Assembly: GCA_021821085.1 (NCBI GenBank)
Contig: JAKACV010000018.1
Span: 1 to 51,040 of the forward strand
Source: Bacillota bacterium
Lineage (GTDB): Bacteria; Bacillota; Bacilli; Alicyclobacillales; SLC66
Length of the DNA: 51,040 nt
Direction: 5' to 3'
The position numbers and the translations under genes were made by a program. Below the pieces are notes generated by a model. It had not been told where the DNA came from and ran no database searches. It saw nothing but the letters and a program-made list of their open reading frames with translations. Below, in pieces: positions 1-7,886 of this stretch (positions are counted from its first letter, which is position 1; each line of letters starts with the position of its first letter).

Positions 1-2
1 CT

Positions 3-113
3 TCTTATGAGTCGTACAGCGACTTTTTACAAGTCGTTGAACAAGCAGGATTGCGACAAGAGTGGCTCAAACCACTTCATATGACGATTGCTAAACTACA
101 CAACAAACATTAA
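3..113 (+). CDS. 3' end of an unidentified gene, cut by the window edge
   Basis: An open frame enters from the left edge and ends at TAA 111-113, giving 36 residues ending in LHNKH. It stops 15 bases before the ATG of the ubiquitin-like/JAB fusion gene, in the same direction, so it is probably the preceding gene of the same operon. In PRTRC-type cassettes such neighbours include an E2-like protein (protein B) and ParB- or helicase-related genes, but too little is visible here to choose. No domain is recognised. Confidence 0.5.
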   Translation, partial: SYESYSDFLQVVEQAGLRQEWLKPLHMTIAKLHNKH

Positions 114-128
114 GGGAGTGTGCCCACC

Positions 129-1085
129 ATGGCCAAAAACATCCAATCAAACGAAGTAGCAGAAATGGACCTATTCGACGTATTGAATGAGGAAGAAAAG
201 AAAGAATTGGGATGGGACGAGCCAGAAACATCTTGCTGTGCTGCACCCACTTCTAAAAAAACAGCGAAAAAAACACAGCCGGTTGAAGCAGAACCAAACG
301 AGTATCCTGTGGATCGTGTGGTGTTCTACGCAGGCCACCGGATGAATGTTCCTGCTCGTACAATGAAAAAAGAAGACGTGCGCGCTTGGTTGGAAGAAAC
401 CTTTCCGGAACTGAGTGCAGAACGCACAGAGATGGTCTATGACGAGAAAACGGGCCACCTCATTCCCGTGCTCAAAGCGCACAAAAAAGGGGCGAAGACC
501 ATCGAAGTCTATCTAGAAGAACCTGAACAAACGTTGCCTGCGTACTATCGTTTGGGCAAAGGTGGGGATATCGAAGAAGTGCGCACCACGCAGGCCGGCC
601 GGTTTGTGTTACCACTGGAAACGGCACTGGATCGCGCACAACACGTCCGAGTCTTCGGACAATATATCCCTAAAGTCGCGCTGCCGTCCGTTTCGTTTCT
701 TAAAGAAATCGTCGATCGCTTTGTTGCAGAGCCAGATACGGAGCATGTAGCCTATCTTGTGTGGGATACAGACCACTATGAAGTGGTCTGGCCCACACAA
801 AAGGCCAATGCGGTATCCGTGGTGGCAAGCGGTATGATGGAGACGGAAACGCGCTTCATCTGGATGCAGATTCATTCCCACGGTCGTTTAGACGCCTTTT
901 GGTCAGGAACGGATGATGCCGATGAGGTGCGAACAGGATTATACGGCGTTGTGGGACGTGTACAAGACGGCATTCCAAGCGCTAAATTTCGGATGAGTGT
1001 AGGCGGTCGCTTCATGGATTTGCCTGAGACGGTTTGTTTTCGAGGGGATGTTCATGCAATTGTTTGGGGGTATCAACAATGGTAA
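129..1085 (+). CDS. Ubiquitin-like (PRTRC protein C/Prok_Ub-like) plus JAB/JAMM metallopeptidase fusion
   Basis: A 318-residue protein with three parts. Residues 1-55 are charged and low in complexity. Residues about 58-120 resemble the small PRTRC protein C/prokaryotic ubiquitin-like family. The C-terminal third is a JAB/MPN domain with a complete zinc motif: His249, His251, Ser259 and Asp262 in H-x-H-x7-S-x2-D spacing. Such enzymes cleave isopeptide or peptide bonds after ubiquitin-like folds. The ATG at 129 is preferred over GTG at 120 because GGGAG at 114-118 lies ten bases before the ATG but touches the GTG. The stop overlaps the start of the E1-like gene by seven bases (ATGGTAA), so the two are translationally coupled. 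The domain fusion is seen; the substrate is unknown. Confidence 0.7.
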   Translation: MAKNIQSNEVAEMDLFDVLNEEEKKELGWDEPETSCCAAPTSKKTAKKTQPVEAEPNEYPVDRVVFYAGHRMNVPARTMKKEDVRAWLEETFPELSAERTEMVYDEKTGHLIPVLKAHKKGAKTIEVYLEEPEQTLPAYYRLGKGGDIEEVRTTQAGRFVLPLETALDRAQHVRVFGQYIPKVALPSVSFLKEIVDRFVAEPDTEHVAYLVWDTDHYEVVWPTQKANAVSVVASGMMETETRFIWMQIHSHGRLDAFWSGTDDADEVRTGLYGVVGRVQDGIPSAKFRMSVGGRFMDLPETVCFRGDVHAIVWGYQQW

Positions 1086-1939
1086 CTCCCATCCGTGTCT
1101 TGCACCCAGAAAAAACATTGCTGATCATCGTAGGCGTTGGGGGAACAGGCGGGTATGTGTTGCAGCAAGTCGCTCGCCTGCTTTATGCACTCAAAGAGCA
1201 AGGACAGAAGATTCCTTCTGTCCTGCTCGTTGACGGCGATGTCGTGGAACAAAAAAACCTGCTGCGTCAATACTTTTTGCCCCAAGATCTAGGAAAGAAG
1301 AAAGCGGAGGTGTTAGCACAACGCTATGCCCTCGCGTATGGGATTGACATTGTTGCCTATCCAGAGTATCTGGACGAGCAACGAACGATCACCGATCTGA
1401 TCGCAAGTGTACACACGCCAGAAAGACCTTATGGTCGGGTGGAACCCATCACACCCGTGATTGTAGGCTGCGTCGACAATGCACCCACACGAAAGCTTTT
1501 GCACGAACAAGTGCACGCGCTTCGTGATGGGGTGTATATCGACAGTGGCAACGGCGGTGTGACGATTCCTGATGATCCGGAACACATCAGCCGATATCAG
1601 CTGGCGAAGATCAAAGCCACAGGCTGGGATGGACAAGTGGTCGTTGGGGTGAGAAGAAACGGACAGGACGTGATGCCGTTTCCAGGTGAAGTCTTTCCTA
1701 GCCTGCTTGAAGCAGACGAAGGAGAGACCCTGCCTAGTGAACAGCATTGTGGCGAGGTCGTGGTCTCACAACCGCAACGTCTCATGACCAATTTGATGGC
1801 GGCCACGAGTGTTCTGATGGTTCTACACACGCTGCTTCCCGACGGCACGTTGTTGCATCACCGCACCTTTTTTGACGCGCACAAAGGCTTTGTGCGGTCT
1901 GAGACGGCGATAGATCACGTGTTGGAAGTATCGATATAA
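1079..1939 (+). CDS. ThiF/E1-like adenylyltransferase, PRTRC system type
   Basis: A 286-residue Rossmann-fold E1-like enzyme. Visible features are the nucleotide-binding GVGGTG at residues 19-24, the acidic strand end LVDGD (50-54), the ENL/RQ-type loop (NLLRQYF at 60-66, DLGKKKA at 70-76) and CVDN at 131-134. Cys224 in HCGE is a candidate catalytic cysteine. E1-like enzymes adenylate the C-terminus of a ubiquitin-like partner. Pairing with the JAB fusion upstream matches PRTRC (ParB-related, ThiF-related cassette) modules, usually found on plasmids and integrative elements. The ATG at 1079 overlaps the upstream stop and has GGGGG at 1066-1070; an in-frame start at 1034 would overlap much further. 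Confidence 0.75.
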   Translation: MVTPIRVLHPEKTLLIIVGVGGTGGYVLQQVARLLYALKEQGQKIPSVLLVDGDVVEQKNLLRQYFLPQDLGKKKAEVLAQRYALAYGIDIVAYPEYLDEQRTITDLIASVHTPERPYGRVEPITPVIVGCVDNAPTRKLLHEQVHALRDGVYIDSGNGGVTIPDDPEHISRYQLAKIKATGWDGQVVVGVRRNGQDVMPFPGEVFPSLLEADEGETLPSEQHCGEVVVSQPQRLMTNLMAATSVLMVLHTLLPDGTLLHHRTFFDAHKGFVRSETAIDHVLEVSI

Positions 1940-2001
1940 CCAGTCAAGGCCCTCTTTTCAAGGGGGCTGTACTTGGTTATACTGAAGGAAGGGTGAAACC
2001 A

Positions 2002-2865
2002 TTGAAAAAAGATATCATGCACAAACCAAGACATGCACAAGATATTGTTCTCAAACATCTTATCCATGCTTTACCACATGATGCACTCGCTGCGTTAGGC
2101 ATTGAAGGGGTTCATGTCGTGCAAGCACTTCCTACGGAATTTGATGAAGTTGACATCAAACAGAGCTTTGCCGATGTGGTCTTTGAGGTCGATGATGGGC
2201 GCATGGTACACCTTGAATTTCAGTCGACCAAAGAGCCGAATTTGCACCGTTTTTTACGCTATGACAGCTTACTTCATGAAAAGTATATACAGCCAATTCG
2301 AACCATCGTGCTGTATACATCAGGTGTGAAAGATGCACCTGAACAACTCGATGCAGGTACTCTTCAGTATCACGTGGAAAATGTATTTTTACACCACTTC
2401 GATGGTGATCATCTATTGGATGAGATTGAAAACCACATCCAACATGACGATTGGACCGACCAAGACCGGATACGATTAGCCTTTGCGCTGCATATGCGGT
2501 ACGAGCGGATGACACAAGAAGAAGCGTTCGAACGAGTCATGCGACTTGTGCAAACAATCCCCGATCCAAGCGAACAGAATTTCACTACGACTGTTATTTT
2601 AGCCATCAGTGGTCGTATGATGACGAAGGAACAAGAAGATAGGCTGAAGGAGGCATTAAAAATGACCAATATTGTAAGGGAAATTGAGCAAGAAGCTAAA
2701 GAAGAAGGACGTAAAGAAGGACTTGAACAAGGACTTGAACAAGGTCACGAAGAGGAAAAAAGGGAAATCGCACGTATGTTGCTCAAACTCGGCGATTCAG
2801 TGGAAAAGATATCGAAAGCGACTGGTCTTTCAGCTGAAACGATCGAGCAATTGAAAAACGAATAG
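2002..2865 (+). CDS. Rpn/YadD-family PD-(D/E)XK nuclease-like protein
   Basis: About 287 residues. The N-terminal half matches the Rpn/PDDEXK_2 family (recombination-promoting nuclease, often labelled putative transposase). The catalytic core is seen as FADVVFEVDD followed by HLEFQS, the D...ExQ pattern of the family. The C-terminus has a Lys/Glu-rich helical stretch with repeated EGLEQG units and a short helix-turn-helix-like end (KISKATGLSAETIEQL), also usual for these proteins. The start is probably TTG at 2002, eight bases after GGAAGGG (1987-1993); the alternative GTG at 1993 lies inside that ribosome binding site. It is a stand-alone gene with a terminator at 2883-2910. Confidence 0.7.
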   Translation: MKKDIMHKPRHAQDIVLKHLIHALPHDALAALGIEGVHVVQALPTEFDEVDIKQSFADVVFEVDDGRMVHLEFQSTKEPNLHRFLRYDSLLHEKYIQPIRTIVLYTSGVKDAPEQLDAGTLQYHVENVFLHHFDGDHLLDEIENHIQHDDWTDQDRIRLAFALHMRYERMTQEEAFERVMRLVQTIPDPSEQNFTTTVILAISGRMMTKEQEDRLKEALKMTNIVREIEQEAKEEGRKEGLEQGLEQGHEEEKREIARMLLKLGDSVEKISKATGLSAETIEQLKNE

Positions 2866-2882
2866 ACAAAGCAAGATCAACA

Positions 2883-2910
2883 CCGTCTACCACTGGGTAG
2901 GCGGTTTTTT
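2883..2910 (+). terminator. Rho-independent terminator after the Rpn-like gene
   Basis: A nine-base-pair hairpin (CCGTCTACC / GGTAGGCGG, one G-T pair) is followed directly by six T residues. Confidence 0.85.
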
Positions 2911-2976
2911 GCTTGCTACATCAGCCACGTGGGCGTTCGAGATTAGGTAGAATGGAGAAAATGGAGGTGATCATTC

Positions 2977-3396
2977 ATGCAAACGACGCATGATCTAAAA
3001 ATATGGCCTGAGCATTTTCGAGCTGTGGCAAGCGGAGAAAAAACAGTCGAGCTACGAAAAGATGATCGAGGATACGAAGTGGGTGATGAGCTTCTGCTGC
3101 GTGAGTACGATCCAGATACTGCATCGTATACAGGATCTGAGTGCAGACGAAGGATCACATACATTGATCGCGGTGGACCGTGGCTCCATCAAGGCTATTG
3201 CGCACTCTCTATTGCAAATCAGGAAGAATCTACCGAAGCGCAACTGATGTTGTACCGATTGGCTCTCAAGGCAATCGCGACTGGTGAATTGGTTCGATGC
3301 GATACGTTGCAACATGCGCAATCTATAGCAAAAGATGCACTGATGCTCGTAGAATCTAAGCAAGTAGGTGTATGTCTTGAAACGTTGGATAGGTAG
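2977..3396 (+). CDS. DUF3850 (ASCH-like) protein
   Basis: A 139-residue protein whose first 80 residues carry the DUF3850 signature: HDLKIWPEHF near the N-terminus, SGEKTVELRKDDRGYEVGD, then LREYDP and a YTG segment, with ITYI closing the fold. These domains belong to the PUA/ASCH superfamily and probably bind RNA or modified nucleotides; the cellular role is not known. They are common in phages and plasmids. The start has a strong GGAGGTGAT at 2963-2971. The 3' end overlaps the start of recJ by 20-29 bases, so the two are probably co-transcribed. Confidence 0.75.
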   Translation: MQTTHDLKIWPEHFRAVASGEKTVELRKDDRGYEVGDELLLREYDPDTASYTGSECRRRITYIDRGGPWLHQGYCALSIANQEESTEAQLMLYRLALKAIATGELVRCDTLQHAQSIAKDALMLVESKQVGVCLETLDR

Positions 3397-5032
3397 GAAA
3401 GCAGATATCGAACTTGCTCAACAAATCGCACAGACTTATCAACTCCACCCACTCGTTGCACGCATTGTAGCAGCGCGTGGTTATGACGTAGCATCTACAC
3501 AAGCCTTCTTGTCTCCATCACGTGCACAACTTCATGATCCCTTGCTCATCCACGACATGCACAAGTCAGTAGCACGTATACAGGATGCGATTGTGCATAA
3601 GGAAACGGTGATGATCTTTGGTGACTACGACGTTGATGGCGTGTCATCGGTCGCGATTCTCGTCAAAGCCCTGCGCAAACTGGGGTTGGATCCCCTTTGG
3701 CGCGTTCCGGATCGCTTTTGCGAAGGCTATGGAATTCGTCCGCAAGCGGTCATCGACGCGAAGGAGCAAGGTGTCCATCTTATCGTCACTGTAGACAATG
3801 GAATCGCCGCACTCGAAGCGGCAGATCTTGCGCGTGCAAGTGGAATCGATCTCATCGTAACGGATCATCATCATATCGGGGATCAACTGCCTCACGCCTA
3901 TGCACTTGTCCATCCAGCACTCGGCGATTACCCGTTTCCTGAGCTGTGCGGGGCAGGGGTGGCGTTCAAGCTCGCGCAAGCGTTACTTGGTGTCTTCCCG
4001 GAAGAACTACTCGAGCTGGTGGCGCTCGCTACGATTGCCGATCAAGTTCCGCTAATTGGCGAGAATCGTATCTTAGTCAAGGAGGGCTTACATCGGATCA
4101 ACCTGTCTCCAAGCGTAGGGATTGATGCACTAGCTGATGTGGCTAACAGCAAGCAAGGCGTGACGTCAACACACGTGGCGTTCCAGCTTGCTCCTCGCAT
4201 CAACGCGATCGGTCGTCTTGCCCATGCCAAGCGTGCGGTTGAACTGCTCCTTGCAGACGATCCACAAGAAGCACAACGTGTAGCGCTTGAAGCCAATGGA
4301 CTCAATCAGAAGCGACAAGCGATTCAAGAGCGCATCTATCTGTCGGCGCTAGCTCAGATTGAAGAACACGCTTGGACGGATCAGACACTCGTTGTCGCAG
4401 GCGAATCGTGGCATGAAGGAGTCATTGGGATCGTCGCAGGGAAACTCACGCAAAACTTGTACAAGCCTACGCTCTGCCTATCGATCAAAGATGGCGTCGC
4501 CAAAGGCTCTGGACGTAGCGTACCTGGCGTAGATCTCTATGCACTATTGCAAGCAGTACAAACAAAAACAGGCGTGTTGACCGCGTTTGGCGGCCACGCA
4601 GCGGCGACCGGATTCTCCTTGCCTGCTGATCGGATCGACGACTTACGCATCGCGTTTGCAACCGTGGCACAGGATGTGCGGGTGGACGCTCATATCGATG
4701 CAGACGCACCGTTACACTTACATGAGTTGACGCAACCATTCATCGCCGATCTGAAGCGGCTTGAACCGTTTGGCCAAGCGAATCCAGAGCCTATTTTCTT
4801 CTTGCGCGATGTACACATTGGAGATGTACAGACGATGGGCGCACAACAACAACACCTACGCGCACGCGTGAAAGAAGGCACTGGACGTGGCTATTCACTA
4901 GTAGCGTTTGGAGAAGGGGGGCGTGTCGCAGAATGGCTGGAACGGACCAAACGTCATTTACTCGTCAATGTGGAGGAAAACCGCTATCGGGACATGGTGC
5001 AGATTCAGATGCGATTGGTGGAGGCGAAATGA
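3377..5032 (+). CDS. recJ: Single-stranded-DNA exonuclease RecJ
   Basis: About 551 residues, near the 577 of E. coli RecJ and much shorter than the roughly 780-residue Bacillus form. Motifs of the DHH family are complete: FGDYDVDG, TVDNGI, TDHHH, GAGVAFKLA, then the DHHA1 half with GIVAGKL, GSGRS and GGHAAATGFSL, and a C-terminal OB-like domain. It degrades single-stranded DNA 5' to 3' in recombination and repair. TTG at 3377 is chosen because TAGGTG (3365-3370) lies six bases upstream; GTG at 3368 is the alternative. The gene is visibly more GC-rich than the core genes further right and sits in an accessory block rather than beside secDF/apt as is usual in Bacilli, so it may be a second, mobile-element copy. 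Confidence 0.85.
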   Translation: MKRWIGRKADIELAQQIAQTYQLHPLVARIVAARGYDVASTQAFLSPSRAQLHDPLLIHDMHKSVARIQDAIVHKETVMIFGDYDVDGVSSVAILVKALRKLGLDPLWRVPDRFCEGYGIRPQAVIDAKEQGVHLIVTVDNGIAALEAADLARASGIDLIVTDHHHIGDQLPHAYALVHPALGDYPFPELCGAGVAFKLAQALLGVFPEELLELVALATIADQVPLIGENRILVKEGLHRINLSPSVGIDALADVANSKQGVTSTHVAFQLAPRINAIGRLAHAKRAVELLLADDPQEAQRVALEANGLNQKRQAIQERIYLSALAQIEEHAWTDQTLVVAGESWHEGVIGIVAGKLTQNLYKPTLCLSIKDGVAKGSGRSVPGVDLYALLQAVQTKTGVLTAFGGHAAATGFSLPADRIDDLRIAFATVAQDVRVDAHIDADAPLHLHELTQPFIADLKRLEPFGQANPEPIFFLRDVHIGDVQTMGAQQQHLRARVKEGTGRGYSLVAFGEGGRVAEWLERTKRHLLVNVEENRYRDMVQIQMRLVEAK

Positions 5033-5034
5033 TG

Positions 5035-5112
5035 CATGGAGCGAATTCTGCGAGAAATCACCGCTATCCTGTACGATCAACCCGCAAAATATGGTGTGCT
5101 AAAAACCGGTCT
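5035..5112 (+). pseudogene. Truncated 5' end of an unknown gene at the island junction
   Basis: An ATG at 5035 lies about ten bases after GGAGG within the recJ end. The frame reads sensibly as MERILREITAILYDQPAKYG, then runs into the AT-rich island, where it continues without meaning until a stop near 5180 that overlaps the opposite-strand gene. This looks like the first 25 or so codons of a gene downstream of recJ cut off by insertion or deletion. The parent protein is not recognised. Confidence 0.35.
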
Positions 5113-5114
5113 AA

Positions 5115-5858
5115 CTAAGCCTGGTAGATCTTCACCCGCACTTCCTCGTTGCAGATACAGCCGTCCGGGTACAATGCGTCTCTGATCTTTCGCAGGCTTT
5201 TCATATGTACGTTCATACGGTAGGTCTCTTTCTTTTTGGCTTCATAATCGATATCATAAACGCTTGTGTTGGCCGCACCGAGTCTGGTGAGAAAATTATG
5301 GACTTGCGGAACGAGCGGGCCTGTTATGGTTAACCGAAACGTATTAGCACCAGTCCTGCGGAAATGGCTGTGCGTGTCAATATAGCCGCGCACAAAGTGT
5401 ACAGAGTCTCGAAATGGCAGAGCGTCCCTGCATAAATGGTCAAATGCAATAATCAGATCATCCTCATAACAGCGCAAATATTTAGCAGGTTTTGATTTTT
5501 TAGCCGGATAAGAACTCACCTGCAGATAGGATTGAATGATTGCAATTTGCTCCTTGTCACTTTTTGTGATGCGCAAAAACCATCGGCTTCGATTATTTTT
5601 GGGACGAACCACTTTAGTGCGGGAAACCAATGCGCCGAGCAAATAGTCGTCAATGTGTGTATATCCGCATGATTCGTGATAGATATCCAGAAATTCAGAT
5701 ACGGCATTGTCAAACGATCTATACTGCTCAACCAGATCATCAAAAGGTGGCAGGGTGGTTCTTACTGTTTTTGAACGATATTGGCGCGGTCGTGGCAGTT
5801 TATGTGTTTCTTCCCATATGTCCGCTAAAATTTTATAAATAGGATCGTCAAATTGCAC
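5115..5858 (-). CDS. LAGLIDADG-like protein with degenerate catalytic motifs
   Basis: About 247 residues on the reverse strand. Two internal repeats resemble a monomeric LAGLIDADG endonuclease. The first contains YLLGALVSR followed by FLRITKSD; the second contains RGYIDTHSHFRR followed by FRLTITGP and a VHNFLTRLG helix. In both, the acidic residue that would bind catalytic metal is replaced (Arg in the first motif, His in the second), so cleavage activity is unlikely and a DNA-binding role more likely. The GTG at 5858 is preferred because GGGAG lies eight bases upstream; an earlier GTG at 5897 is open but lacks a site. It is the first gene of the AT-rich island and is not inside an intron or intein. 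Confidence 0.5.
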   Translation of the reverse strand: MQFDDPIYKILADIWEETHKLPRPRQYRSKTVRTTLPPFDDLVEQYRSFDNAVSEFLDIYHESCGYTHIDDYLLGALVSRTKVVRPKNNRSRWFLRITKSDKEQIAIIQSYLQVSSYPAKKSKPAKYLRCYEDDLIIAFDHLCRDALPFRDSVHFVRGYIDTHSHFRRTGANTFRLTITGPLVPQVHNFLTRLGAANTSVYDIDYEAKKKETYRMNVHMKSLRKIRDALYPDGCICNEEVRVKIYQA

Positions 5859-6380
5859 ATAGACAGCTCCCGATAACAGATTGACAATAGTGTACACGTT
5901 TTACGCCAAGTTTGCATTATTTCAAAAATGTTATAAATTCCGCATCTAAAAGGTTTGAAATATAAAGCGCTAATACCGCACGAAAGGTTAATCAGATATT
6001 AATAATCCTAATTTTTAAGCATATCATCTAAAATTATAAAATTTTAAAACAATAAACACCTCAACTTCTCGTAATATACATTTCATGATACGTGCCTCAT
6101 GATACACAAGTATATTGTGTATCATGAGGTTAATCCTCTGAAATCCGCATGGATAAAAGGCTCACGGACATTTTTTCGACGCTTAGAAAGGCACTGAGAG
6201 CATCGTTGTGATTTATACAGAACATACCGGTTGCTAATAACCGTTATGTACGATTGCCGTAAATTGATAATTAAAAACATATAACAATCTGAATCCCTAA
6301 GAAAATCATTTTTCAGGACGTCTAAAATCTGTTATGATAATAATTAAATAATATTTTGATCGAATAAGGAGGGTGTTGTA
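5859..6380. other. AT-rich intergenic region of the island
   Basis: About 520 bases without a convincing gene. It holds one 15-bp perfect inverted repeat (6095-6129) and, at its right end, the likely promoter of the small DNA-binding gene. Nothing else was recognised. Confidence 0.5.
6095..6129. repeat. 15-bp perfect inverted repeat
   Basis: Arms at 6095-6109 (CCTCATGATACACAA) and 6115-6129 are perfect reverse complements with a five-base spacer. There is no T run on either side, so this looks like a protein-binding or recombination site rather than a terminator. Confidence 0.7.
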
Positions 6381-6605
6381 GTGGCATATAAAATCAGCAT
6401 AAGCGTATCTGACGAGATAAAAACACGCTTGGATGATTACCGTTTTGAGAACAGGATCGATAAATTCCAAACGGCAGTCTTGGATGTTTTGGAAGCTGGC
6501 CTTATTTCCATTGAAAGAAATAAACAAAACAAAAGTAATGATGCTTCGGCATCAAGCGAGCATGAAACAACAATCATACAAGATGGCGATCATCAAAGCG
6601 TATAA
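6381..6605 (+). CDS. Small ribbon-helix-helix DNA-binding protein
   Basis: A 74-residue protein. The first 45 residues read as a ribbon-helix-helix fold: an alternating strand (YKISISVSDEI) followed by two helices (TRLDDYRFENR and FQTAVLDVLEAGL). The tail is polar and probably disordered. Such proteins are usually repressors or accessory factors on mobile elements. GTG at 6381 follows AAGGAGGG at 6366-6373. It ends 21 bases before the recombinase gene, so the two form an operon and it may control or assist the recombinase. Confidence in the fold is moderate because it rests on pattern only. Confidence 0.6.
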   Translation: MAYKISISVSDEIKTRLDDYRFENRIDKFQTAVLDVLEAGLISIERNKQNKSNDASASSEHETTIIQDGDHQSV

Positions 6606-6626
6606 GCGTAAAGGAGGCGAATATTT

Positions 6627-7202
6627 ATGGAATTCGTTCAGCCGATTCGCGACAGGAAACAAATCGATGCGATGAAAAAAATCTTATACGCCACGAACAA
6701 GCGCGACTACTGCCTGTTCGTCGTTGGAATCAATAGCGGTCTGCGGATCAGCGATTTACTGGCGCTTTCTATTGGCGATGTGGTGAACGGGAAGAAAATC
6801 AAGGATCGAATCGAAATTAGAGAACAGAAGACAAACAAGACCAAAGACTTTCCACTTGGCGAAGTATCTAAGAAGGCGATTCGCGAATACCTCATCGACC
6901 GATTTGAGCGATTGGATCAGGCACGACCTGACGAGCCGTTATTCATGTCCAAAAAGGGCGGACCAATCCAGCGCGGTCAAGCATGGAAAGTGCTCAACCA
7001 GGCAACGGATGCGATTGGGATGAAAGAGCGGATCGGCACCCATACGCTGCGTAAAACGTTTGCGTATCATGCGTATACAGCCGGGGTGGACGTAACAAGG
7101 ATACAAAAGCTACTGAATCATTCAAGTCCGTCGGTCACGCTGGCGTATATCGGGATTACGCAGGAAGAACTTGATCATATTTATTTGACGCTGGATCTTT
7201 GA
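6627..7202 (+). CDS. Short tyrosine recombinase/integrase
   Basis: A 191-residue catalytic domain of a tyrosine recombinase with almost no N-terminal core-binding domain. Visible catalytic features are the first Arg in SGLRISDLL, a Lys in the beta-hairpin (EQKTNKTK), the box II HTLRKTF with His and Arg, LLNHSS with the third basic position, and the nucleophile Tyr in LAYIGI. AAAGGAGG at 6609-6616 precedes the ATG. Full-length integrases have an added 100 or so residues for arm and core binding, so this form may resolve dimers, act as an invertase-like partner, or need the small upstream protein. It is followed by a strong terminator. Confidence 0.85.
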   Translation: MEFVQPIRDRKQIDAMKKILYATNKRDYCLFVVGINSGLRISDLLALSIGDVVNGKKIKDRIEIREQKTNKTKDFPLGEVSKKAIREYLIDRFERLDQARPDEPLFMSKKGGPIQRGQAWKVLNQATDAIGMKERIGTHTLRKTFAYHAYTAGVDVTRIQKLLNHSSPSVTLAYIGITQEELDHIYLTLDL

Positions 7203-7218
7203 TTGAGGAAGGAATAAA

Positions 7219-7263
7219 AAAGATTACACATCTCTTAATTAGGAGAGATGTGTAATCTTTTTG
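7219..7263. terminator. Strong, probably bidirectional terminator after the integrase
   Basis: A 17-bp perfect stem (7219-7235 with 7244-7260) around an eight-base loop, with A residues on the left and T residues on the right, so it can act on both strands. Confidence 0.85.
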
Positions 7264-7462
7264 TGATGCTCTATGACGAAAGGCTTTCTCTTCGTCATCT
7301 ACCCCATATTTTTCACTCTGCTTACGTTTTAGGTAAACAGAGTACATATTTTTATTAACATGTATTATTATACCACAAAAAATCGTACACACAAGCCAAT
7401 CAAATCATTAACTTACCGAAGAATCATAAAACGTAGACGCGCAATCTCGCGTGAAGTATAAT

Positions 7463-7535
7463 ACAAACAAGAACACGTGTTCTTGTTTGTTTGTCGAAAG
7501 AGACGACATCATTCGTCGGCTTTTGACAAACAAAC
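7463..7535. repeat. 28-bp perfect palindrome with nested inverted repeats
   Basis: Bases 7463-7490 are a perfect palindrome centred on CACGTG (arm ACAAACAAGAACAC). Its right arm continues as GTTTGTTTGTC, which is again inverted at 7525-7535 (GACAAACAAAC), enclosing a small CGACATCATTCGTCG hairpin. The same ACAAACAA core recurs near 7831. It has no open frame and no clear terminator tail. Confidence 0.8.
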
Positions 7536-7886
7536 ATTATTTTTTTAATGAAAATCTTGCAAGATACACCGTCGAAATGTTTTAATAGAATCAATAAATG
7601 GAAAGGCCCCATGCCAATTGACATGGAACCATCCACCGTGCAGCATCGGTTATCCCAAGACCTTTGCTTCACGTAGATCAAGGAAGCCAAACCTTCCAAG
7701 ACCGTATATGTCAGATTCTACACGAAAACAGAAATTCCTGCATCCTCTGACACATTGGCTAGGAAAAAACGACTTTCTTGGTTGATTGATTTAGAACCAA
7801 GGAAGTTGTTTTTGTTTATAAAAAAATGACAAACAAAAAGTGAGATCCGAAGATTTCCGCCCGAAGATCTCACTTACACTTAAAAA

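Noticed and set aside
1940-1985. Terminator after the E1-like gene
   Set aside because: A six-base stem (GCCCTC/GGGGGC) exists but no T run follows, so it was not listed.
7156-7392. Reverse-strand frame reading MYSVYLKRKQSEKYGVDDEE
   Set aside because: It runs straight through the strong bidirectional terminator hairpin and has no clear ribosome binding site.
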